This document shows positions 12,995 through 20,948 of a stretch of DNA of 34,263 nucleotides, in pieces. The notes below the pieces were generated by a model that was not told the origin of the DNA, searched no databases, and saw only the letters and a program-made list of their open reading frames with translations. Source of the DNA: Chitinophagales bacterium (GTDB lineage Bacteria > Bacteroidota > Bacteroidia > Chitinophagales > CAIOSU01); NCBI GenBank assembly GCA_026003335.1, contig BPHB01000005.1:1-34263 (forward strand). Direction: 5' to 3'. The position numbers and the translations under genes are program-made. The first letter of the stretch is position 1, and every line of letters begins with the position of its first letter.

Positions 12995-15033
12995 GTAAAA
13001 TATCAGTTTATAAGAACGTTCGTGACAACAGCGGTTTTGCCGTTTGGGATATAGCCGACTTCCTCTTTCTTGTAAGACACGAGTTAAGCCCCGAAGTTGC
13101 TCAATACCGACGCGGCGAACGGGACAAGAAAGATATCCCTGCTGTGACAGTGAGCGGTGTTTTTGAACCGACGCGCCGGAAAGAGAATTTAAAGCACCAC
13201 AGCGGCTTTATAGCCGTTGACATAGACAACAATACAGAGGTAGCCGAAACCCTGCGGGCTGACAAGTACACTTATGCGCTATTTAAGAGCGTGAGCGGCA
13301 AGGGGCTTTGTGTGATTGTACGCCTACCGGCAGGGATTGAGACAGCCGAGGAGCATGAAGCCTACGCCCGCGCCCTTTTCGAATATTACTATAAGCTGTA
13401 TAGCATCGAGGTCGACGAGAGCTGCAAGGACGTGACCCGCCTGCGTATCCTGAGCCACGACCGAGACTTATATTTGAATGAAAAAGCGCAGGTATTTGAA
13501 GCTAAGAAAGAGATAGAATGCCCGCGGGTTGTGAATAACGACCCGCTACCGCTTGGCGACAGTGATATTGAGCGAATAGAGCGCCTTGTGCGTTTGATAG
13601 AAGAGAAAGAGATTGATATTTGCGACAGTTACGATGACTGGATGCGCCTCTCTTTCGCATTCCAGCGCGTGCCTAACGGACGTGACTTTTTCGAACGGAT
13701 TTCATATATTAGAGGTAAAGTAAAGCCCGATACGCAGGCGGCAGACCCTCGCAAGGTGGAGTTACAGTTCGAAAGAGCTGCGAGGTACGCACCAAAAAGC
13801 GACATAGGCACATTTTTCTATCTTTGCAAGCGCAGGGGGCTTTATGTAGGGAGAGGTAAAAAAAACAATAAAAATGAGAAAATGAATGCGGAAGAGCTGG
13901 GGTATGACCTGAGTAATGCCGGCGACTTTGTGGAGTACACGGTGCGGTTGAACTCAGAGCGGTTTTATTTCGATACTCTACGTCAAACGCTTTTTATAGA
14001 CAACAAGGAGGCGGACGAGGTGGCGATAAATTCAGTATGGAACGAGATACGGCGCTTGTATCCGAAAAAGAAACTTGACAAGAGTATAGTAACAAACATA
14101 CTTTACTCGAATGTTGTCAGGCAGGTTGACCCGCTCGCCGAGCTCCTGGACGAGCTGCCGGAGCCGGGCGATTACGGGATGATAAAACAACTCGCGGCGT
14201 CGCTAAAAACGAAATACGACATACCTGTAGAGTTGTATCTTCGCAAATTCCTTGTCGGCATCATCGGGGGCATGAAAGCACGGCGGGACAGTCCTGGCAC
14301 CCCCTGCGCGCAGTTTACGCCGGTGCTGGTCGGGGGCCCCGGATTGGGCAAAACGTATTTTTGTCAAAACCTATTGCCCGACTCTTTCAAGGAATTTGTA
14401 GCCGAGATAGCGTTGACCGGCAAACCCACAGACGATTATCCCGTGATGTTCAATAATTTGCTGGTGGTCATCGACGAGTGGGACAGCGTAAAGCGTGTAC
14501 CCGCCCCCTACTTCCGAAATTTGATTACAATGAAAGACAAGACCGTGCGCTTGTCCTATCGTCGTGACCCCCTGACCTACATACGCCGGGCGAGCATCAT
14601 AGGGACAAGTAACCACATCGACCTCATCCCCGACCCGCAAAACAACCGCCGTATTGTACCTATCGAGGTGGTGGACATCGACCATGATTTGTACAATTCT
14701 GTTGACAAAACGCTGTTGCTTGCGGAAGCGATGTATTGGTATAATCAAGGTGAAGTGGCTCAAATAAGTTCAGACGATTTAGCAGTATTTAACACAGCCG
14801 ACAGCCCGTACGCATCTCTGAACGACGTTGAAATAATAGTCAAGGAGCATGTAATGCCCTCCGCCGAATTCATATATACTGCTACCGAGATAGCGGCGCT
14901 AATCAAGGAAAAGTACAATTTACAAGTAAGCCCGCGCAAGGTTTCGTCTGTATTGAAGACATACGGCTATGAATACACAGAAGCACGTATAAACACAGTG
15001 AAAAAGAAAGGATTCAGGGTAGAGTTACTATGA
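12991..15033 (+). CDS. VirE_N-type primase fused to P-loop helicase, copy 1
   Basis: The 680-residue protein combines an N-terminal BT4734/VirE_N-like domain (residues ~1-170: NLKHHSGFIAVDID, SVSGKGLCVIVR and VTRLRILSHDRDLYLN) with a C-terminal VirE-type ATPase. The Walker A motif GGPGLGKT lies at about residues 447-454, Walker B VVIDEWD near 492-498, and a sensor-like GTSNHID then NNRRIVPIEV further on. This architecture is the standard replicative primase-helicase of Bacteroidota phages and mobile elements. It would prime and unwind phage DNA for the host polymerase, since no phage polymerase is present. It overlaps both neighbours by 4 bases. An identical copy is at 18499-20541. Confidence 0.88.
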   Translation: MSKISVYKNVRDNSGFAVWDIADFLFLVRHELSPEVAQYRRGERDKKDIPAVTVSGVFEPTRRKENLKHHSGFIAVDIDNNTEVAETLRADKYTYALFKSVSGKGLCVIVRLPAGIETAEEHEAYARALFEYYYKLYSIEVDESCKDVTRLRILSHDRDLYLNEKAQVFEAKKEIECPRVVNNDPLPLGDSDIERIERLVRLIEEKEIDICDSYDDWMRLSFAFQRVPNGRDFFERISYIRGKVKPDTQAADPRKVELQFERAARYAPKSDIGTFFYLCKRRGLYVGRGKKNNKNEKMNAEELGYDLSNAGDFVEYTVRLNSERFYFDTLRQTLFIDNKEADEVAINSVWNEIRRLYPKKKLDKSIVTNILYSNVVRQVDPLAELLDELPEPGDYGMIKQLAASLKTKYDIPVELYLRKFLVGIIGGMKARRDSPGTPCAQFTPVLVGGPGLGKTYFCQNLLPDSFKEFVAEIALTGKPTDDYPVMFNNLLVVIDEWDSVKRVPAPYFRNLITMKDKTVRLSYRRDPLTYIRRASIIGTSNHIDLIPDPQNNRRIVPIEVVDIDHDLYNSVDKTLLLAEAMYWYNQGEVAQISSDDLAVFNTADSPYASLNDVEIIVKEHVMPSAEFIYTATEIAALIKEKYNLQVSPRKVSSVLKTYGYEYTEARINTVKKKGFRVELL

Positions 15034-15440
15034 AAGTAGATATAAAAGACTTCATTAGAGACTTACACAAAAACGGGGCGTCGCTCATAGAGATGAAGCA
15101 GGCGCTCATACAGGCGGGGTACGTTAAAAGCGACAAGGAAGCGAAAGCGCTGATTCGAGGTGTCCTCGATTTCGAAGACACCGCCATAGCACAAGGGCGT
15201 CCGCTCGATGATTTTTTGAACTGGGCGATAAGCGACATCATTGTGAATGAGATACGAGCGCTAAAGAGCAAGCAGGGCAAACTTACCGATCCAGAGTTCA
15301 AGCGCTTTGTAGAGCTTTGTAAATTAATAGGCTACGACGTTTACAGTAAGAAACGTATAGAGGCCGACTTTGAAGCCAACAAAGACACCACTACGCGCCC
15401 TGTACTGAAAATCGGAGATATAGAAATAGACCTGGGATGA
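15030..15440 (+). CDS. Putative small terminase subunit, copy 1
   Basis: The 136-residue protein opens with a helical region that could hold a helix-turn-helix (FIRDLHKNGASLIEMKQALI, then QAGYVKSDKEAKALI), followed by helices and a short beta tail. Its place directly before the large terminase with an ATGA overlap (15437-15440), its size and its likely DNA-binding N-terminus fit a small terminase, which recognises the packaging site. I do not recognise a specific TerS family, so the call rests mainly on position. In copy 1 the following terminase is truncated; the functional pair would be copy 2 (20538 and 20945). Confidence 0.5.
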   Translation: MKVDIKDFIRDLHKNGASLIEMKQALIQAGYVKSDKEAKALIRGVLDFEDTAIAQGRPLDDFLNWAISDIIVNEIRALKSKQGKLTDPEFKRFVELCKLIGYDVYSKKRIEADFEANKDTTTRPVLKIGDIEIDLG

Positions 15441-15565
15441 TAATCAAACCTTTCGCTACGCAAGAAAAATTTATAAAGGCGGCATTGTCTGGCAAGTATT
15501 CGGTGATATATTTCGGCGGCGCTATACGAGGCGGCAAAACCTTCGCCGGGTTGTATTTCGTATAG
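15437..15565 (+). pseudogene. Large terminase, 5' fragment truncated at duplication joint
   Basis: The first 39 codons are identical to the intact large terminase (20945-22291) and include the Walker A loop GGAIRGGKT. After base 15553 the sequence jumps to the annealing-protein gene, adding Tyr-Phe-Val and then TAG (15563-15565). The product would be a 42-residue peptide without ATPase or nuclease activity. This is the left side of the duplication joint. Its stop overlaps the GTG of the truncated annealing-protein frame (TAGTG). Confidence 0.92.
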
Positions 15566-15810
15566 TGGAGGGCGTCGGTGCGGCGCCTGTCAAGACCGCG
15601 CAGGGGAGTGGAGCTTTGGACCTTGATAAAATGAACAGCTCTGCGCTTATGACAGGCTTCCCCGCTGCCGAGTCGTTCGCTATCAAGGACGCCGCCGAAA
15701 AGTTGGGGCGGATTTTTGGCAGCGATTTGAACAGGAAAGACGTGCTCTCTTTGGGAGCCGGATACTGGGACAAAGTTAAAGAAAATTACTGGGACAAATA
15801 TAAAAAATAA
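15565..15810 (+). pseudogene. Rad52-like annealing protein, N-terminally truncated diverged allele
   Basis: A GTG-initiated frame of 81 codons corresponds to residues 77-157 of the protein at 9830-10303. It lacks the first 76 residues, so most of the beta sheet is missing and annealing activity is unlikely. The hallmark ESFAIKDAAEKLGRIFG is kept. Relative to copy 1 it has seven substitutions: His89Gln, Cys129Ser, Ala136Val, Ile137Leu, Pro138Ser, Arg140Gly and Asp141Ala. Many silent changes accompany them, so this is a true homologous allele and not sequencing noise. Confidence 0.88.
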
Positions 15811-15816
15811 AGAATC

Positions 15817-16410
15817 ATGGACAGAAAACCTATTTTCAGCCCGAGCGGCGTGCATAAGTTGCTCGGTAAAGGGAAAAAAGAGTATTTTTCGCAAGAGGGC
15901 ATCAGCTACATATATGAAGTAGTGTACCGCCGCCTTGGGGGTGAGATACCTGACATCAACACTTTTTCGGTAAATTGGGGTAAGGAGCAGGAGCAGGAAG
16001 CCAAGAAAGTGCTGCGGGGGCTGGGCTACGAATTTGTCGATGGCGAGTTTAAAGCGTCTGTGGAATTCCCTGATTGGGTTGGAGGCACCTGCGATGGCTT
16101 GGGCGAGGATTTTATACTCGAAATAAAATGCCCGTCCACTTACTTAGTTCACATGAAAAGCGTTCTGGACGGCGAAATAAACAAGGCTTATATTGCCCAG
16201 ATGCAGGCATACATGTGGCTATACGACAAGCCCCGTGCACTGTTTGTAAGCTTCGACCCGCGCTTGCCGCACGCTGCCGGCTTGCATGTGATTGAAGTAC
16301 CCCGCGAAGAGGATAGTATTGAATTCATGAAGGAGCAGCTTGGGCATGCTATTGAGTACGCTGAAGAGTTACTCACCCGTTTAGAGAACGTTAAACTGCC
16401 AACTCTATGA
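15817..16410 (+). CDS. YqaJ / lambda-type exonuclease, copy 2
   Basis: Same protein as 10309-10902 (197 residues, Asp93, Glu102 and Lys104 active-site set) except Val88 in place of Phe88, caused by G at 16078. The gene follows the truncated annealing-protein allele by 6 bases instead of 5. If both copies exist in one genome, this one could be expressed from readthrough of the copy 1 operon. Confidence 0.85.
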   Translation: MDRKPIFSPSGVHKLLGKGKKEYFSQEGISYIYEVVYRRLGGEIPDINTFSVNWGKEQEQEAKKVLRGLGYEFVDGEFKASVEFPDWVGGTCDGLGEDFILEIKCPSTYLVHMKSVLDGEINKAYIAQMQAYMWLYDKPRALFVSFDPRLPHAAGLHVIEVPREEDSIEFMKEQLGHAIEYAEELLTRLENVKLPTL

Positions 16411-16847
16411 AGATAGACCCCAGTACTTTGAAGGTAGGGCACGAAGGTGTTGCCCTGCCCGAGGGGGTACGGGAATTATTCCTTGTTCCCCGTAATATAT
16501 CAGTAGAAGTTGAATTCCCTGTCGAGGATGACGGGGTCGTGTTAGAATACGACTTCCCTTTTTATGTACCTCAACACGCCGATTTTTCAACGCTCTTGAG
16601 TATCGCATCGGGGTTCTGGCACAGAATTCAATACATCCACGACCGGCTTGGGGTAACTGTTCACGTATGTGTGTACTGCGAAGACGCCCTTGTGATCGCC
16701 CTGTTCGTGATGGCGGCTTTTTATGAAGGCTTTTTCATGTACACAGTAAAAATCGGGAAGGGGTCGAAAACGTGTTTGCGATACATCCCCGTAGGCGAGT
16801 ACCGTTTCGTGGGCGATGCTTCGTATCTATTAACTAAACTAAAATAA
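16407..16847 (+). CDS. Uncharacterised protein (146 aa), copy 2
   Basis: Residue-for-residue identical to the protein at 10899-11339. It overlaps the exonuclease copy 2 stop by 4 bases. Function unknown; see copy 1 for description. Confidence 0.55.
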   Translation: MKIDPSTLKVGHEGVALPEGVRELFLVPRNISVEVEFPVEDDGVVLEYDFPFYVPQHADFSTLLSIASGFWHRIQYIHDRLGVTVHVCVYCEDALVIALFVMAAFYEGFFMYTVKIGKGSKTCLRYIPVGEYRFVGDASYLLTKLK

Positions 16848-16854
16848 AAGAGAC

Positions 16855-17124
16855 ATGGAAGAAATTGCTAAATTAATAATAGAGACAGCTAAAGAAAGCG
16901 ACAATTGCGCTATAGCTGTTGTTTACAACGGGCTAACCGTTTCGGGGCTTGATTACCTCGAGAATTATGAGGTCATAGCGCTTAATGACCTTGCCGAACT
17001 TGAAGATACATATAATGTCGTAGCGCTCTTTTGGCGTGATTATATTTTACGTCGTGATTTTGACACGATACTGCAAAAAGTTATTGACAGTTTAGAAGTT
17101 TTTTGGAGCTATTACGGTCAATAA
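16855..17124 (+). CDS. Small acidic protein (89 aa), copy 2
   Basis: Identical to the product of 11347-11616, with the same spacing to its neighbours. Function unknown. Confidence 0.5.
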   Translation: MEEIAKLIIETAKESDNCAIAVVYNGLTVSGLDYLENYEVIALNDLAELEDTYNVVALFWRDYILRRDFDTILQKVIDSLEVFWSYYGQ

Positions 17125-17125
17125 A

Positions 17126-18502
17126 ATGAAGTTAAGAGACTATCAGGCTGAGACGATAGCCCGCCTTCGGGAGTTGTTCAGGGGGCACCGTCGCGTGCTC
17201 CTCTGTCTCCCTACCGGCGGTGGTAAAACTGTGATATTTAGCCACATCGCCAAGCTTGCGCGTAGCGAGTGCGTTGTTCTGGTGCATCGTCGTGAGCTAC
17301 AAGAGCAGGCCGCACGGGCGCTTGCGCGTGTGGGAGCACAAGGCGTTACGGTAGAGATGATTATGACTTATCGCAATAAAGTGAAGCGCGGCGAGCCTAC
17401 ACCCGGTTTTGTTATCATCGACGAGGCGCACCGTGGCGAGTTCATCAAACTACTCGAAATAATACCCGAAAACACATTTGTGCTCGGGGTTACGGCAACG
17501 CCCATTTTGACCGGCAAGCGCTCGTTAAGCGAGTTCTATTCAGGCTATTACGAGCCGCTGACGACCGGTGATTTGGTAGAAAAAGGGTACCTCTGTCGCT
17601 GCGCACACTACGGAGTCCCGGAGGTGAAAGAGGTGAAACTATACGTACGGCAGGGCGAATACACCCCCGAAAGTCAGGAGGAGTATTTTCGAGGTGCCGG
17701 CGGCGTTGAGAATGTGCTGAATATGTATCATCAGTACGCTGCTGGGCGCCAGGCGGTTGTGTTTTGCCCGAGCCTGAAATTAGCCCGCGAAATTGCCGGG
17801 GCGTTTGGCGATACTGCTGAAATAGTAGACGGCGGTATGGATACAAGGCAACGCGAGGCTATTATAGAAGGCTTCAAACGCGGCGATATACGCATATTGA
17901 CGAACGTTGACATCGTAACAACCGGGTTCGATTACCCCGCGCTCGATACAATCATATTAGCACGCAAGACGAAAAGCCGCGCGCTTTATTTTCAGATGCT
18001 GGGACGCGGGGCGCGTAAACACCCTGGTAAGGACTATTTTACGGTACTTGACCTTGGTAACAATTTTCAGGAGCATGGGTTGTATGACGACCCAACAAAC
18101 CGGTGGGAACCGTATTTTTACGGTAATCACTTAAAAAAGTCTGCCGGGGATGAGCAGGGCGTACCCCCCGCAAAATCTTGCATTGAGTGCCTTGCGCTGC
18201 TACACCCCCGAGCTCAGTTTTGTCATGTTTGCGGCGCCGAGCAGCCGAAGCCGAAAAAAGAAGCGGTAAGAGTTGAAAAAATGGTAGAAATTAGTAAATT
18301 GATATCTAAAAGATGGGAAGAGCTTGCGATTGATGAGCTCGACGCCTATGCTTCTGCCAAAGGCTACAAACACCACTGGGTGATACATCAACTATTACGG
18401 CGCGGCAGACATGCCCTTGAAGAATATGCCGCCTTGAAAGGCTACAAACATGGCTGGGTAGCATTCACACTATCAAAAATAGCTAAAAACAAACTCGTAT
18501 GA
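17126..18502 (+). CDS. SF2 DEAD/DEAH-box helicase, copy 2
   Basis: Identical in all 458 residues to the helicase at 11618-12994, including PTGGGKT, DEAH, the CxxC pairs and the two C-terminal KGYKHxWV elements. Identity over a gene this long means that the duplication is very recent or is an assembly product. Confidence 0.9.
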   Translation: MKLRDYQAETIARLRELFRGHRRVLLCLPTGGGKTVIFSHIAKLARSECVVLVHRRELQEQAARALARVGAQGVTVEMIMTYRNKVKRGEPTPGFVIIDEAHRGEFIKLLEIIPENTFVLGVTATPILTGKRSLSEFYSGYYEPLTTGDLVEKGYLCRCAHYGVPEVKEVKLYVRQGEYTPESQEEYFRGAGGVENVLNMYHQYAAGRQAVVFCPSLKLAREIAGAFGDTAEIVDGGMDTRQREAIIEGFKRGDIRILTNVDIVTTGFDYPALDTIILARKTKSRALYFQMLGRGARKHPGKDYFTVLDLGNNFQEHGLYDDPTNRWEPYFYGNHLKKSAGDEQGVPPAKSCIECLALLHPRAQFCHVCGAEQPKPKKEAVRVEKMVEISKLISKRWEELAIDELDAYASAKGYKHHWVIHQLLRRGRHALEEYAALKGYKHGWVAFTLSKIAKNKLV

Positions 18503-20541
18503 GTAAAATATCAGTTTATAAGAACGTTCGTGACAACAGCGGTTTTGCCGTTTGGGATATAGCCGACTTCCTCTTTCTTGTAAGACACGAGTTAAGCCCC
18601 GAAGTTGCTCAATACCGACGCGGCGAACGGGACAAGAAAGATATCCCTGCTGTGACAGTGAGCGGTGTTTTTGAACCGACGCGCCGGAAAGAGAATTTAA
18701 AGCACCACAGCGGCTTTATAGCCGTTGACATAGACAACAATACAGAGGTAGCCGAAACCCTGCGGGCTGACAAGTACACTTATGCGCTATTTAAGAGCGT
18801 GAGCGGCAAGGGGCTTTGTGTGATTGTACGCCTACCGGCAGGGATTGAGACAGCCGAGGAGCATGAAGCCTACGCCCGCGCCCTTTTCGAATATTACTAT
18901 AAGCTGTATAGCATCGAGGTCGACGAGAGCTGCAAGGACGTGACCCGCCTGCGTATCCTGAGCCACGACCGAGACTTATATTTGAATGAAAAAGCGCAGG
19001 TATTTGAAGCTAAGAAAGAGATAGAATGCCCGCGGGTTGTGAATAACGACCCGCTACCGCTTGGCGACAGTGATATTGAGCGAATAGAGCGCCTTGTGCG
19101 TTTGATAGAAGAGAAAGAGATTGATATTTGCGACAGTTACGATGACTGGATGCGCCTCTCTTTCGCATTCCAGCGCGTGCCTAACGGACGTGACTTTTTC
19201 GAACGGATTTCATATATTAGAGGTAAAGTAAAGCCCGATACGCAGGCGGCAGACCCTCGCAAGGTGGAGTTACAGTTCGAAAGAGCTGCGAGGTACGCAC
19301 CAAAAAGCGACATAGGCACATTTTTCTATCTTTGCAAGCGCAGGGGGCTTTATGTAGGGAGAGGTAAAAAAAACAATAAAAATGAGAAAATGAATGCGGA
19401 AGAGCTGGGGTATGACCTGAGTAATGCCGGCGACTTTGTGGAGTACACGGTGCGGTTGAACTCAGAGCGGTTTTATTTCGATACTCTACGTCAAACGCTT
19501 TTTATAGACAACAAGGAGGCGGACGAGGTGGCGATAAATTCAGTATGGAACGAGATACGGCGCTTGTATCCGAAAAAGAAACTTGACAAGAGTATAGTAA
19601 CAAACATACTTTACTCGAATGTTGTCAGGCAGGTTGACCCGCTCGCCGAGCTCCTGGACGAGCTGCCGGAGCCGGGCGATTACGGGATGATAAAACAACT
19701 CGCGGCGTCGCTAAAAACGAAATACGACATACCTGTAGAGTTGTATCTTCGCAAATTCCTTGTCGGCATCATCGGGGGCATGAAAGCACGGCGGGACAGT
19801 CCTGGCACCCCCTGCGCGCAGTTTACGCCGGTGCTGGTCGGGGGCCCCGGATTGGGCAAAACGTATTTTTGTCAAAACCTATTGCCCGACTCTTTCAAGG
19901 AATTTGTAGCCGAGATAGCGTTGACCGGCAAACCCACAGACGATTATCCCGTGATGTTCAATAATTTGCTGGTGGTCATCGACGAGTGGGACAGCGTAAA
20001 GCGTGTACCCGCCCCCTACTTCCGAAATTTGATTACAATGAAAGACAAGACCGTGCGCTTGTCCTATCGTCGTGACCCCCTGACCTACATACGCCGGGCG
20101 AGCATCATAGGGACAAGTAACCACATCGACCTCATCCCCGACCCGCAAAACAACCGCCGTATTGTACCTATCGAGGTGGTGGACATCGACCATGATTTGT
20201 ACAATTCTGTTGACAAAACGCTGTTGCTTGCGGAAGCGATGTATTGGTATAATCAAGGTGAAGTGGCTCAAATAAGTTCAGACGATTTAGCAGTATTTAA
20301 CACAGCCGACAGCCCGTACGCATCTCTGAACGACGTTGAAATAATAGTCAAGGAGCATGTAATGCCCTCCGCCGAATTCATATATACTGCTACCGAGATA
20401 GCGGCGCTAATCAAGGAAAAGTACAATTTACAAGTAAGCCCGCGCAAGGTTTCGTCTGTATTGAAGACATACGGCTATGAATACACAGAAGCACGTATAA
20501 ACACAGTGAAAAAGAAAGGATTCAGGGTAGAGTTACTATGA
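18499..20541 (+). CDS. VirE_N-type primase-helicase, copy 2
   Basis: Identical in all 680 residues to the protein at 12991-15033. Overlaps of 4 bases with helicase copy 2 and with the putative small terminase copy 2 are preserved. Confidence 0.88.
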   Translation: MSKISVYKNVRDNSGFAVWDIADFLFLVRHELSPEVAQYRRGERDKKDIPAVTVSGVFEPTRRKENLKHHSGFIAVDIDNNTEVAETLRADKYTYALFKSVSGKGLCVIVRLPAGIETAEEHEAYARALFEYYYKLYSIEVDESCKDVTRLRILSHDRDLYLNEKAQVFEAKKEIECPRVVNNDPLPLGDSDIERIERLVRLIEEKEIDICDSYDDWMRLSFAFQRVPNGRDFFERISYIRGKVKPDTQAADPRKVELQFERAARYAPKSDIGTFFYLCKRRGLYVGRGKKNNKNEKMNAEELGYDLSNAGDFVEYTVRLNSERFYFDTLRQTLFIDNKEADEVAINSVWNEIRRLYPKKKLDKSIVTNILYSNVVRQVDPLAELLDELPEPGDYGMIKQLAASLKTKYDIPVELYLRKFLVGIIGGMKARRDSPGTPCAQFTPVLVGGPGLGKTYFCQNLLPDSFKEFVAEIALTGKPTDDYPVMFNNLLVVIDEWDSVKRVPAPYFRNLITMKDKTVRLSYRRDPLTYIRRASIIGTSNHIDLIPDPQNNRRIVPIEVVDIDHDLYNSVDKTLLLAEAMYWYNQGEVAQISSDDLAVFNTADSPYASLNDVEIIVKEHVMPSAEFIYTATEIAALIKEKYNLQVSPRKVSSVLKTYGYEYTEARINTVKKKGFRVELL

Positions 20542-20948
20542 AAGTAGATATAAAAGACTTCATTAGAGACTTACACAAAAACGGGGCGTCGCTCATAGAG
20601 ATGAAGCAGGCGCTCATACAGGCGGGGTACGTTAAAAGCGACAAGGAAGCGAAAGCGCTGATTCGAGGTGTCCTCGATTTCGAAGACACCGCCATAGCAC
20701 AAGGGCGTCCGCTCGATGATTTTTTGAACTGGGCGATAAGCGACATCATTGTGAATGAGATACGAGCGCTAAAGAGCAAGCAGGGCAAACTTACCGATCC
20801 AGAGTTCAAGCGCTTTGTAGAGCTTTGTAAATTAATAGGCTACGACGTTTACAGTAAGAAACGTATAGAGGCCGACTTTGAAGCCAACAAAGACACCACT
20901 ACGCGCCCTGTACTGAAAATCGGAGATATAGAAATAGACCTGGGATGA
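20538..20948 (+). CDS. Putative small terminase subunit, copy 2
   Basis: Identical to the 136-residue product of 15030-15440. Here the gene leads by an ATGA overlap (20945-20948) into the full-length large terminase, so this is the functional small/large terminase pair if the small-subunit assignment is right. That assignment rests on position, size and a possible N-terminal helix-turn-helix. Confidence 0.5.
   Translation: MKVDIKDFIRDLHKNGASLIEMKQALIQAGYVKSDKEAKALIRGVLDFEDTAIAQGRPLDDFLNWAISDIIVNEIRALKSKQGKLTDPEFKRFVELCKLIGYDVYSKKRIEADFEANKDTTTRPVLKIGDIEIDLG

Larger units (their letters stand above)
10047..15553. repeat. 5.5-kb tandem duplication, copy 1
   Basis: Bases 10047-15553 (5,507 bp) recur as 15554-21061 (5,508 bp). 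Copy 1 contains the annealing-protein 3' end, exonuclease, two small genes, SF2 helicase, primase-helicase, putative small terminase and the first 117 bp of the large terminase. Differences are concentrated in the first 260 bp (to base 10308), including one indel. From 10309 on I found only T at 10570 versus G at 16078, and the encoded proteins of all other duplicated genes are identical. The copies abut directly, with one shared base (G 15553) at the joint and no flanking repeats. Confidence 0.95.
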
